From NCBI GenBank assembly GCA_024236195.1, contig JACKKZ010000004.1, positions 248,001 to 312,000 of the forward strand: DNA of 64,000 nucleotides, in the 5' to 3' direction. Source of the stretch: Sphingomonadaceae bacterium. Its GTDB lineage: Bacteria; Pseudomonadota; Alphaproteobacteria; Sphingomonadales; Sphingomonadaceae. A program made the position numbers and the translations under genes. A model generated the notes under the pieces. That model worked only from the letters and a program-made list of their open reading frames with translations. It had not been told where the DNA came from and ran no database searches. Below are positions 40,817-48,779 of this stretch, in pieces (the first letter of the stretch is position 1; each line of letters starts with the position of its first letter).

Positions 40817-41824
40817 TCAGATCAGGCCTTCCAGAACCATGTCTGGCGGGCGTTCGCCATGCGCCCAGAAGACAATATTGGCGATCACCTTCTCGCCCGA
40901 TGCCTCGCGCCCTTCCACCGTGGCGCTACCGGTATGCGGCTGGGTTATGGTGTTGCGATGGTCCAGCAGGCGGCGATCCACATTGGGTTCGTCCGGATAG
41001 ACATCCAGCCCGCAGCCGCCGAGATGGCCAGATTCCAGCGCCGCGATCAGCGCTTCGTAATCCACCAAATCGCCGCGCGCCGTGTTGATCAGGCTCGCCC
41101 CTTCCTTCATTTTGGCGATTCGGCCGGCGTCGATCATATGATGCGTATCGGGCGAGGCGGGGCAGTGCAGGGTGACAATATCGGCCTGCGCCAGCAAATC
41201 GTCCAGTTCCTCCACCCAATCGGCATGGAACATATTCTCTACCGAGGCAGGCAGGCGATGGCGGTTATGATAGATGACCCTGAGGCCAAAGGCGCGTGCG
41301 CGGTGAGCGACAGCTTGGCCAATGCGGCCCATGCCGACGATCCCCAGCACCTTGCCCCCCAACTGGCGGCCAAGCATGGCCGACGGTGCCCAGCCGGTCC
41401 ACTCGCCCCGCCGGATCAGCGCCGTGCCATCGCGCATCCGGCGCGGTACCCCGATTATCAGGCCCATGGTGAGGTCTGCCGTATCATCGGTGAAGACCCC
41501 GGGTGTGTTGGCGACGACGATCTTCATCTCGCGCGCCGCGGCAAGGTCGATATGGTCGATCCCGGCGCCAAAGTTCGCGATCAGGCCCAAGCGTTCACCT
41601 GCCTGCGCAATCAGTGCGGCGTCGAGCCGGTCGGTGACAGTTGGCACCAGCACGTCGCAATCCTGCATGGCCGCGGCGAGGTCCTCGCGGCTCATCGGCT
41701 TGTCTTCGCGGTTCAGGACCACGTCGAACAATTCTTCCATGCGGGCTTCGACAGAGGGCAACAGGTGCCGGGTGACGATCACCCGGGGCTTGTCCGTAAA
41801 CTGGCGCGGTTTGCTGTTGGGCAT
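40817..41824 (-). CDS. NAD(P)-dependent D-2-hydroxyacid dehydrogenase (glyoxylate/hydroxypyruvate reductase type)
   Basis: A 335-residue two-domain dehydrogenase. The dinucleotide fold is GIVGMGRIGQAVAHRARAFG (GxGxxG), with ligand-sensing NRHR after it suggesting NADP preference. Catalytic residues: Arg in NTARGDLVD, Glu in DVYPDEPNV and His in TQPHTGSATVE. GRMRDG... substrate-domain motifs match the glyoxylate reductase/hydroxypyruvate reductase branch. It reduces glyoxylate or hydroxypyruvate in central metabolism; precise substrate not certain. Confidence 0.87.
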   Translation of the reverse strand: MPNSKPRQFTDKPRVIVTRHLLPSVEARMEELFDVVLNREDKPMSREDLAAAMQDCDVLVPTVTDRLDAALIAQAGERLGLIANFGAGIDHIDLAAAREMKIVVANTPGVFTDDTADLTMGLIIGVPRRMRDGTALIRRGEWTGWAPSAMLGRQLGGKVLGIVGMGRIGQAVAHRARAFGLRVIYHNRHRLPASVENMFHADWVEELDDLLAQADIVTLHCPASPDTHHMIDAGRIAKMKEGASLINTARGDLVDYEALIAALESGHLGGCGLDVYPDEPNVDRRLLDHRNTITQPHTGSATVEGREASGEKVIANIVFWAHGERPPDMVLEGLI

Positions 41825-41931
41825 GGTGTTTTCGCTAGGCCGGGGTGAGGCCTGCGGTCAAGCGTGGACTCGGATTTTCCTGACGCAAGAGCTTGATGGA
41901 ATGGCCGTGAGCCGCCTATGGGGACAGGGCA

Positions 41932-42405
41932 ATGTTCACCAAGCGCCTCCTTAGCCTGATCGTCTTGCTTGCTTCTGTTTTCGCGGCGCCTTCTTACGCG
42001 CAGGATCGCGATGTCCCCTATTGGGCTTCGATCCGCTTTGACGAAGTCAATTTGCGGGTTGGGCCAAGCGAGCAATATCGGATCGACTGGGTCTACAAAC
42101 GGCGCGGCCTGCCGGTCGTTGTGGTCCGCGTGGTTGAAGGCTGGCGGCTGGTGCGCGATCCTGACGGCGCCCAGGGCTGGATCGCGCAAAGCCAGCTTCA
42201 CCCGGACCGTTCGGCCATCGTAGTCGGCGACGGTCCTGCGGCCATGCGTGATGCCCCGGCGGATAATGGCAAGCTTAAATGGAATGCCCAGCCCGGCGTA
42301 GTCGGCAAGCTGGGCGATTGCCAGCTGGGCTGGTGCGAATTCAACGTTGGTGGCCGGATTGGCTGGGTGCAGGCTGCCCGCTTGTGGGGGGCGGGCGAGC
42401 CTTAA
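41932..42405 (+). CDS. exported SH3-domain protein
   Basis: A 157-residue protein with a signal peptide (LLSLIVLLASVFAAPSYA) and two bacterial SH3-like segments: ASIRFDEVNLRVGPSEQYRI...VYKRRGLPVVVVRVVEGWRLV and GWIAQSQLHPDR, then a second repeat with MRDAPADNGKLKWNAQPGVVGKL and FNVGGRIGWVQAARLW. Such domains bind peptidoglycan or metal; function unknown. AGGG is just upstream of ATG 41932. Convergent with the thiolase gene. Confidence 0.8.
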   Translation: MFTKRLLSLIVLLASVFAAPSYAQDRDVPYWASIRFDEVNLRVGPSEQYRIDWVYKRRGLPVVVVRVVEGWRLVRDPDGAQGWIAQSQLHPDRSAIVVGDGPAAMRDAPADNGKLKWNAQPGVVGKLGDCQLGWCEFNVGGRIGWVQAARLWGAGEP

Positions 42406-42415
42406 TCGCTTAGCC

Positions 42416-43612
42416 TCAGGCCATCTCCACCGCTACCGCCGTCGCTTCCCCGCCGCCAATGCAGAGGCTGGCAATGCCGCGTGTCTTGCCCTGTTGCTTC
42501 AAGGCGTTGAGCAGCGTGACGAGAATGCGGGTTCCACTGGCGCCGATGGGATGGCCCAAAGCGGTCGCGCCGCCATTCACATTGACCTTGTCATGCGGGA
42601 TGGCGAGGTCGTGCATGGCGAACATGGTGACGCAGGCGAAGGCTTCGTTGATTTCGAACAGGTCGACATCCCCGACGCTCCACCCGGCCTTGGCGAGGAC
42701 TTTGGTGATCGCGCCGACGGGGGCAATGGTGAAATCTTTCGGCTCTTGAGCGTGGGCGGCGAGGGCGACGATCTTTGCGACCGGCGCAGCACCTGCTTCT
42801 GCGGCCTTGCTGGCGCGGGAAAGAACCACCGCTGCCGCGCCATCGGAGATCGAGCTGGAGGTAGCGGCAGTAATCGTGCCATCCTTGGCAAAGGCTGCGC
42901 GCAAGGTCTTTATCTTGTCCGGGTTGCCCTTGGGCGGCTGCTCGTCCGTATCGACTGTCACTTCGCCCTTGCGGGTGGCAAACGTCACCGGGACCACCTC
43001 ATCGGCAAAGGCGCCGCTGGTGATCGCCGCATTGGCGCGGCGCAGCGATTCGATGGCATAGTCATCCTGCATCTCGCGGGTCAGCTGGTATTCGTCCGCC
43101 GTGTCCTGCGCGAAAGTGCCCATCGCGCGGCCAGCGTCATAGGCATCTTCCAGCCCGTCGAGGAACATGTGGTCATAGGCCATGTCATGCCCGATGCGCG
43201 CGCCGGACCGGTGCTTCTTCAGCAAATAGGGCGCATTGGTCATGCTCTCCATCCCGCCAGCAATAACATAGTCGACTGACCCGCTGGCGAGCGCCTCTGC
43301 CCCCATGATGACTGTCTGCATCCCGCTGCCGCAGACCTTGTTGACGGTGGTGGCCTGCACCGATTTGGGCAGGCCTGCCTTCAGCGCGGCCTGGCGGGCA
43401 GGGGCCTGGCCGAGGCCTGCGGGCAGGACGCAGCCCATATAAATGCGTTCAAACTTCTCGCCCGCAATGCCGGAACGTTCGACCGCTGCTTTCACCGCCG
43501 TCGCGCCAAGGTCGGTCGCCGCTACATCTGCCAGTGCACCCTGCATCCCGCCCATCGGTGTGCGAGCATAGGAAAGGATGACGATCGGATCATTTTCTGA
43601 GAATTGCGGCAT
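42416..43612 (-). CDS. acetyl-CoA C-acetyltransferase (thiolase)
   Basis: A 398-residue thiolase that condenses or cleaves acetyl-CoA/acetoacetyl-CoA. Catalytic Cys is in VNKVCGSGMQTV, with NEAFA, His in GGATALGHPIGASG and the second Cys in SLCIGGGEA. The ATG at 43612 has AGGAAGG about 10 nt upstream; a longer reading to 43675 lacks support. It could serve degradation or polyhydroxyalkanoate/ketone-body synthesis. TGC/GCA-rich sequence upstream (see finding). Divergent from nuoA. Confidence 0.9.
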   Translation of the reverse strand: MPQFSENDPIVILSYARTPMGGMQGALADVAATDLGATAVKAAVERSGIAGEKFERIYMGCVLPAGLGQAPARQAALKAGLPKSVQATTVNKVCGSGMQTVIMGAEALASGSVDYVIAGGMESMTNAPYLLKKHRSGARIGHDMAYDHMFLDGLEDAYDAGRAMGTFAQDTADEYQLTREMQDDYAIESLRRANAAITSGAFADEVVPVTFATRKGEVTVDTDEQPPKGNPDKIKTLRAAFAKDGTITAATSSSISDGAAAVVLSRASKAAEAGAAPVAKIVALAAHAQEPKDFTIAPVGAITKVLAKAGWSVGDVDLFEINEAFACVTMFAMHDLAIPHDKVNVNGGATALGHPIGASGTRILVTLLNALKQQGKTRGIASLCIGGGEATAVAVEMA

Positions 43613-43815
43613 GATGGAATGACCTTCCTGATATGAACTGGCGGCGGGGTGTTTGCCCCTTTGAACCTGCCACAAAGGCTAGTGCTGCAGTGCACAAAAT
43701 GCAATCGGAAGACGAATGCACAGCCTTTCCGATGCCTGCTGAAAGGCGGCGACTCGCGGTAATTGGTGGCAGCGAGGCAGGTGGCTGGGCAATTCTCCTT
43801 ATTTTTGGCGGAAAA

Positions 43816-43844
43816 TTGACAATTCCTGCCCTTGCACCTTGCAT
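43816..43844 (+). promoter_or_regulatory. candidate sigma-70-type promoter for the nuo operon
   Basis: TTGACA at 43816-43821, 17-bp spacer, then TTGCAT at 43839-43844. The -35 is perfect and the -10 shares the first and last two bases with TATAAT. Transcription would start near 43851, leaving a 5' leader of about 46 nt before nuoA GTG 43897. Confidence 0.45.
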
Positions 43845-43896
43845 TTGGGGGGCCTAGAGGCGAGCACGAAATCCAAGCCTCCCCAAGGATTCACAC

Positions 43897-44271
43897 GTGG
43901 TAGATCTCAGCCAATACCTTCCGATCCTGATCTTCCTGTTTATCGCAGTTGCCCTGTCAGCTGCCTTTGTGTTCCTGCCGATGGGCGTTTCGCGCCTGAC
44001 CGGCACTCACAATCCGGACAGTGAGAAGAACAGCGAATATGAATGCGGTTTCCCCGCTTTCGAGGATCCGCGCAGCCAGTTTGACGTGCGCTTCTACCTC
44101 GTCGCGATCCTGTTCATCATTTTCGACCTTGAGGCAGCGTTCCTCTTTCCCTGGGCGGTCAGCCTTGATCTTACTGGCTGGCCGGGCTGGATCACCATGA
44201 TGATCTTCCTGGGCGAGCTGGCCATCGGCCTTGCCTATGCGTGGAAGAAGGGAGCGCTGGAATGGGAGTAG
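43897..44271 (+). CDS. nuoA: NADH-quinone oxidoreductase subunit A
   Basis: A 124-residue three-helix membrane subunit: PILIFLFIAVALSAAFVFLP, FYLVAILFIIFDLEAAFLFPWAV and MMIFLGELAIGLAYAW. Conserved SEYECGFPAFEDPRSQFDVRF lies in the loop. GTG 43897 has AAGGA 8 nt upstream. First gene of the complex I operon (nuoA-N), whose neighbours mostly overlap or are spaced by a few bases. Confidence 0.93.
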   Translation: MVDLSQYLPILIFLFIAVALSAAFVFLPMGVSRLTGTHNPDSEKNSEYECGFPAFEDPRSQFDVRFYLVAILFIIFDLEAAFLFPWAVSLDLTGWPGWITMMIFLGELAIGLAYAWKKGALEWE

Positions 44272-44828
44272 ATAGCTCTATGTCGCAGACTGGCTTGCCT
44301 GCCGCTGCCCAGCCTGGCGAAGTGCGCCAGCCAGACGCGGAATTCTTCCACGCGCTGCAGACCGAAGTGAATGACAAGGGCTTTGTCATGACCACGACGG
44401 AGGAAATCTTCCAGTGGGCGCGCACTGGCAGCCTGTGGTGGATGACGTTCGGCCTCGCCTGCTGCGCGGTGGAGATGATCCACGTCAACATGCCGCGTTA
44501 TGACATGGAACGCTTCGGCGTCGCGCCGCGCGCTTCGCCGCGTCAGTCGGACGTGATGATCGTCGCCGGGACCCTGTGCAACAAGATGGCTCCGGCCCTG
44601 CGCAAGGTCTATGACCAGATGTCTGATCCGAAATATGTGATCAGCATGGGCAGCTGCGCCAATGGCGGTGGTTATTACCACTACTCCTATTCCGTGGTGC
44701 GCGGCTGTGACCGGATCGTGCCGGTGGACATCTATGTCCCCGGGTGCCCGCCCACGGCAGAGGCGCTGCTCTATGGCGTGATGCAATTGCAGCGGAAAAT
44801 CCGCCGCGAAGGGACGATCGCACGATGA
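44262..44828 (+). CDS. nuoB: NADH-quinone oxidoreductase subunit B
   Basis: A 188-residue peripheral subunit carrying the 4Fe-4S cluster N2: Cys residues in LACCAVEM, SMGSCANGGG and VPGCPPTAEAL. Upstream ATG 44262 (MGVDSSMSQ) is used because GGGAG sits 7 nt before; ATG 44280 is an alternative. It starts within the nuoA stop region. Confidence 0.94.
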   Translation: MGVDSSMSQTGLPAAAQPGEVRQPDAEFFHALQTEVNDKGFVMTTTEEIFQWARTGSLWWMTFGLACCAVEMIHVNMPRYDMERFGVAPRASPRQSDVMIVAGTLCNKMAPALRKVYDQMSDPKYVISMGSCANGGGYYHYSYSVVRGCDRIVPVDIYVPGCPPTAEALLYGVMQLQRKIRREGTIAR

Positions 44829-45466
44829 GCAAGGTCCTCCATTCCGCTCCGAAAATCGCTTCGAACGAAGGCGTGCTTGACGCGCTGACTGCCGCGCTGG
44901 GTGATATGGTTGTCGCCAGCAAGGAAGAGCATGGCGAAATCGTGCTCACCATCGCGCGTGACCGGATCGAAGATGCGCTGCGCGATCTGCGCGACAATCA
45001 CGAATACCAGCAGCTGATGGAAATTGCCGGGGCCGACTATCCGGACCGAGAAGAGCGGTTCGAAGTGGTCTACATGCTGCTCAGCCTGACCAAGAACCAT
45101 CGCATCATGGCGAAGGTTAGCGCGGCAGAGAGCACCCCGGTACCCACCGTTACCACGCTGTGGCCCAATGCCGGTTGGCTCGAACGCGAAGTGTTTGACA
45201 TGTATGGCGTGATCTTTGACGGCAACACCGATTTGCGCCGCATCCTCACCGATTATGGTTTCGAGGGGCACCCCTTCCGCAAGGACTTCCCGCTCACCGG
45301 CTATGTCGAATTGCGCTATTCCGAAGAGGAAAAGCGGGTCGTGTACGAGCCGGTGGAGCTGCCTCAGGATCTGCGCCAGTTCGATTTCATGAGCCCGTGG
45401 GAAGGGGCGGAATATATCTTGCCCGGTGACGAAAAGGCAGAAGGCGAAGGAGACGCCAAGGCATGA
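44825..45466 (+). CDS. nuoC: NADH-quinone oxidoreductase subunit C
   Basis: A 213-residue matrix-arm subunit, separate from NuoD (not fused as in E. coli). Signature: AAESTPVPTVTTLWPNAGWLEREVFDMYGVIFDGNTDLRRILTDYGF core, with the FRKDFPLTGYVELRY end. ATGA overlap with nuoB. Confidence 0.94.
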   Translation: MSKVLHSAPKIASNEGVLDALTAALGDMVVASKEEHGEIVLTIARDRIEDALRDLRDNHEYQQLMEIAGADYPDREERFEVVYMLLSLTKNHRIMAKVSAAESTPVPTVTTLWPNAGWLEREVFDMYGVIFDGNTDLRRILTDYGFEGHPFRKDFPLTGYVELRYSEEEKRVVYEPVELPQDLRQFDFMSPWEGAEYILPGDEKAEGEGDAKA

Positions 45467-46047
45467 TGGCGGCGTTGCGCCCCTATGCCCGGCTTGCCCC
45501 GGTTGCCGTGCTCGGCATCGTCAGCGGGTGCCAGTGCACGCCTGTTGAGCAGGAGGCGCCGCCGCCTGCCTCGACCGCAGAGGAATTCGCCGCGAAGATT
45601 GGCAAGCCTGCGCAGGCTCCGGCTGGTGAGGCAGGTCCGGCACTGGCCGCCGTGCCGACAGGGAAGGGCGTTCCGCCGGAAAAGCTCACCCCCGTTTCGG
45701 GCCGCGCGACGCTGCTGCTGGGCAAGGTCGATGGCGGCTGCCGGTTCGAGCAGGGCGGGCAGGTGATGTTCCTCGCCGGTGCCGCGCGCAGCACGGACAA
45801 GGCGGGCCGCGCGGTCGTGGTGCTTGACGGGGTGGAGCGGGTCATGCCCGGCACCGACCTCGGCGGCAAACAAGTGGTCGAATCCGGCCCCACCGTTACC
45901 GATGGCGAATATAAGGTCGAGGTATATCGCGCAGCGGGTATGCCCGAAGAGCTGAAAGGCGAGCGGCGCTGGCCAGCCGAACTCGTAATTACCAGCGGTG
46001 CGGGCCAGCGCCGCTACCCCTCCGGAACATGGACGTGCAAGGCATGA
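45463..46047 (+). CDS. lipoprotein of unknown function inside nuo operon (nuoC-nuoD)
   Basis: A 194-residue protein with a lipoprotein signal: AVLGIVSGC, lipidated Cys C23, followed directly by a second Cys. A Pro/Ala-rich linker to about residue 70 precedes a small domain with single Cys residues (GKVDGGCRFEQGG, SGTWTCKA) and alternating strands. It starts in the nuoC stop and its stop overlaps nuoD (ATGA on both sides), so it is fully coupled with complex I genes. No family recognised; a periplasmic-side lipoprotein is not a known complex I subunit. Confidence 0.7.
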   Translation: MMAALRPYARLAPVAVLGIVSGCQCTPVEQEAPPPASTAEEFAAKIGKPAQAPAGEAGPALAAVPTGKGVPPEKLTPVSGRATLLLGKVDGGCRFEQGGQVMFLAGAARSTDKAGRAVVVLDGVERVMPGTDLGGKQVVESGPTVTDGEYKVEVYRAAGMPEELKGERRWPAELVITSGAGQRRYPSGTWTCKA

Positions 46048-47258
46048 GCGGTTTGCAGATAGATGAAGCGCCGACCACTGGCGACGAGGTCATCTCCAAC
46101 TACACGATCAATTTCGGGCCGCAGCACCCGGCGGCGCATGGCGTGCTGCGCATGGTGATGGAGCTGGACGGCGAAATCATCGAACGGATCGACCCGCATG
46201 TCGGCCTGCTGCATCGCGGCACCGAAAAGCTGATCGAGCACAAGACCTATCTGCAGGCGCTGCCCTATTTTGACCGGCTCGATTACTGCTCACCACTGGG
46301 GATGGAATATTCCTACGTCCTCGCAGTGGAAAAGCTGCTCAATATCGAAGTGCCGGAACGGGCGCAGTATTTGCGCGTGATGTTCGCGGAGCTGACCCGC
46401 ATCTGCAACCACATGCTCAACCTCGGTTCGCATGTCATGGACGTGGGCGCGATGACGCCGAACCTGTGGATGTTCGAAGTGCGCGAGGATTGCCTCAACT
46501 TCTTCGAACGCGCCAGCGGCGCGCGTATGCACAGCGCATGGTTCCGCCCCGGCGGTGTGCACCAGGATGTGCCGCTCAAGCTGCTGACCGACATTGACGA
46601 ATGGTGCGCGGGCCGTCTGCCGGAACTGTTCGGCGATGCGATGAAGCTGATCGTGGACAACCGCATCTTCAAGCAGCGCAATGTCGATATTGCCCATGTG
46701 AACAAGGAAGACGCGATCGCCTGGGGCTTCTCCGGCCCGATGATCCGCGCGGCGGGCATCCCGTGGGATATTCGCAAGAGCCAGCCTTACGATGTCTATG
46801 ACCGGATGGAGTTCGACATTCCCGTCGGCACCAATTCGGACTGCTATGACCGCTTCATGGTGCGCGTGAAGGAAGTTTACGAAAGCGCCAAGATCATCCG
46901 CCAGTGCGTGGCTGAAATGCCCGAAGGGCCGATTGCCAGCACCGATGGCAAGGTCTCCCCGCCCAAGCGCGGCGAGATGAAGCAGAGCATGGAAGCGCTG
47001 ATCCACCACTTCAAACTCTATACGGAGGGCTTCCACGTCCCGGCGGGCGAAGTCTATGTCGCCACCGAAAGCCCCAAGGGCGAATTCGGCGTCTATCTCG
47101 TCAGCGACGGGTCGAACAAACCCTATCGCTGCAAGATCCGCCCGACCGCCTTCAGCCACCTGCAAGCCATGGACTTCATGTGCAAAGGCCACATGCTGCC
47201 CGACGCGACCGCCATCCTCGGCGCGATTGACGTGGTGTTCGGGGAGTGTGACCGGTGA
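46044..47258 (+). CDS. nuoD: NADH-quinone oxidoreductase subunit D
   Basis: A 404-residue 49-kDa-type subunit that forms the quinone-binding site with NuoB. Family segments: YTINFGPQHPAAHGVLRMVMELDGE, HVGLLHRGTEKLIEHKTY, FDRLDYCSPLGMEYSYVLAVEKL, ARMHSAWFRPGGVHQDVP. ATG 46044 overlaps the previous stop (ATGA); the longer 46029 reading is unlikely. Confidence 0.95.
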   Translation: MSGLQIDEAPTTGDEVISNYTINFGPQHPAAHGVLRMVMELDGEIIERIDPHVGLLHRGTEKLIEHKTYLQALPYFDRLDYCSPLGMEYSYVLAVEKLLNIEVPERAQYLRVMFAELTRICNHMLNLGSHVMDVGAMTPNLWMFEVREDCLNFFERASGARMHSAWFRPGGVHQDVPLKLLTDIDEWCAGRLPELFGDAMKLIVDNRIFKQRNVDIAHVNKEDAIAWGFSGPMIRAAGIPWDIRKSQPYDVYDRMEFDIPVGTNSDCYDRFMVRVKEVYESAKIIRQCVAEMPEGPIASTDGKVSPPKRGEMKQSMEALIHHFKLYTEGFHVPAGEVYVATESPKGEFGVYLVSDGSNKPYRCKIRPTAFSHLQAMDFMCKGHMLPDATAILGAIDVVFGECDR

Positions 47259-47554
47259 GTGGTTGGCCAATCTTCCCTATCGTGCTGGTTTTTGTGGTCG
47301 GACATGGATTTTTGGTCCGCTGGGTCGCCAGCTTTTTTGTGAGCAATCATAAGAAGGATGTAGCTGGTTTCAGTTTTATTCTGGGAATGGCATATATCGC
47401 TGCTGGCCCAATCAACGAGCTGATGCCCTTGGACAAACTCTATGCCAGCACAGGTTATGTGATGGGTATTGGGATCATTTGGTTTCTCTTTTTCAAGAAG
47501 GAGAAAGCCAGTGCTTGTGAAGCAGTTCACGCGCACTTTCAGTGTGCGGAATGA
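47255..47554 (+). CDS. small membrane protein between nuoD and nuoE (I)
   Basis: A 99-residue protein with three hydrophobic helices (about 6-28, 38-56 and 65-81) separated by basic loops; the N-terminal stretch IFPIVLVFVVGHGFLVRWVA is strongly apolar. GTG 47255 overlaps the nuoD stop. Base composition is clearly more A/T-rich than the flanking nuo genes, suggesting recent acquisition. No family recognised. Confidence 0.6.
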   Translation: MSGWPIFPIVLVFVVGHGFLVRWVASFFVSNHKKDVAGFSFILGMAYIAAGPINELMPLDKLYASTGYVMGIGIIWFLFFKKEKASACEAVHAHFQCAE

Positions 47555-47566
47555 GGACATGACATC

Positions 47567-47749
47567 ATGATCCTCCGCGAGCTCTTCATCTTCATCGCAG
47601 CCCTTGCTGCCTTCGCTTCGGCGGTGGCGGCTTATCTGGCTGCTTTCCATGGCGCGGTGAGCGTCAAGGAAGTTCTCTCCACGGCCTTTGCGGCTGTCAT
47701 TGGCCTCTATGCAGGTCGTTATCTCGAACGGAGGCTGGCGCGTGGCTGA
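47567..47749 (+). CDS. small membrane protein between nuoD and nuoE (II)
   Basis: A 60-residue peptide with two hydrophobic helices (about 6-27 and 36-52). GAGGA is about 9 nt before ATG 47567. Its end overlaps nuoE by 8 bp. Unknown family; GC content matches nuo genes. Confidence 0.6.
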   Translation: MILRELFIFIAALAAFASAVAAYLAAFHGAVSVKEVLSTAFAAVIGLYAGRYLERRLARG

Positions 47750-48410
47750 CCGTCATCTCGCACCCGATACGCCTGAATTGCGTGCCCGCTGGGGCGCTTT
47801 CGAGTTTTCGCCTGAATGGAAGGCGAAGGCTGACAAGGCGATCGCCAAATATCCCGAAGGCCGTCAGAAATCGGCGGTGATGGCGCTGCTCGACTTTGCC
47901 CAGCGGCAGGTCGGGGAAGAGACCGAAACGCAGGGCTGGCTGCCGCTGCCGGTGATGGAATATATTGCCCGCTATCTCGATATGCCGGTCATCCGCGTGG
48001 TCGAGGTCGCCAGCTTCTATTTCATGTATAACCTTGTTCCCGTGGGCAAATTCCACGTGCAGGTCTGTGGCACCACCCCCTGCATGTTACGCGGCAGCGA
48101 TGACATTATTGCCGCCTGCAAGAAGCGTGGCATGAAAATGGGCCACACCACCGATGATGGCATGTGGACGCTGACCGAGGTGGAGTGCATGGGCAATTGC
48201 GCCACTGCGCCGATGGTCCAGATCAACGATGGAAACTACGAAGATCTGACCGTCGAACGGCTTGATGCCGTGCTCGACGCGCTGGCCAAGGGTGATACGC
48301 CCAAGGAAGGCACGCAGGAGCCGGGGCGCCACACCAGCGAACCCAGCGGCGGGCCGAGCACGCTCAAGGAAATGGTTGATGCCAATCATGACTACAGGAG
48401 CGAGTGGTGA
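47742..48410 (+). CDS. nuoE: NADH-quinone oxidoreductase subunit E
   Basis: A 222-residue thioredoxin-like 2Fe-2S subunit of the NADH-oxidising module. Cluster ligands are in FHVQVCGTTPCMLRGS and ECMGNCATAPMVQIN. It is longer at the C-terminus than usual, with a Pro/Gly-rich tail. GTG 47742 is chosen for CGGAGG with a 7-nt spacer. Confidence 0.94.
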   Translation: MADRHLAPDTPELRARWGAFEFSPEWKAKADKAIAKYPEGRQKSAVMALLDFAQRQVGEETETQGWLPLPVMEYIARYLDMPVIRVVEVASFYFMYNLVPVGKFHVQVCGTTPCMLRGSDDIIAACKKRGMKMGHTTDDGMWTLTEVECMGNCATAPMVQINDGNYEDLTVERLDAVLDALAKGDTPKEGTQEPGRHTSEPSGGPSTLKEMVDANHDYRSEW

Positions 48411-48565
48411 TGAAATATGCCGCCGGGATCATTGTGGCACTGGTGCTGCTCTACCTGCTTGGCACAGGGTTGATGCAGGTCCTTGTCGCTGTCGGCATGG
48501 GTCTGGTGGCTTATGGCCTGACCGACAAATTTACGAAGAAGGATGCTGGTGATGGCGGGCTTTGA
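48410..48565 (+). CDS. 51-residue membrane peptide between nuoE and nuoF
   Basis: Starts ATGAAATATGCC, sharing its A with the nuoE stop (TGATG), and ends TGA at 48565. MKYAAGIIVALVLLYLLGTG and the following AVGMGLVAYGL form one or two membrane helices; the tail is TDKFTKKDAGDGGL. It overlaps the next small gene by 14 bp. The tight coupling on both sides supports it as a real gene despite its size. Confidence 0.55.
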   Translation: MKYAAGIIVALVLLYLLGTGLMQVLVAVGMGLVAYGLTDKFTKKDAGDGGL

Positions 48566-48779
48566 CCAGCTGGAGGAGCATCCGCTCCGTACCGGCATCA
48601 TCTGGGGCGTGACCTTCATCCCGGTCTTCGCGCTGATCACCCGCGTCACTCAGGAACGCTGGCTCGAAACCGCCGAATGGGCGGGGCTGGTCCCCGGTGC
48701 CATCCTGGTCGGAGTCGCCTGGGCTTTTATCTATCGCCACATACTGCGCGGCGAGAAGCGTCCGCAGGGAGTTAAATGA
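48552..48779 (+). CDS. small membrane protein between nuoE and nuoF
   Basis: A 75-residue protein with two hydrophobic helices (about 15-31 and 43-62) and a basic end RHILRGEKRPQGVK. ATG 48552 has AAGGA 8 nt upstream; ATG 48543 is too close to it. Overlaps nuoF by 4 bp. No recognised family. Confidence 0.6.
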   Translation: MAGFDQLEEHPLRTGIIWGVTFIPVFALITRVTQERWLETAEWAGLVPGAILVGVAWAFIYRHILRGEKRPQGVK

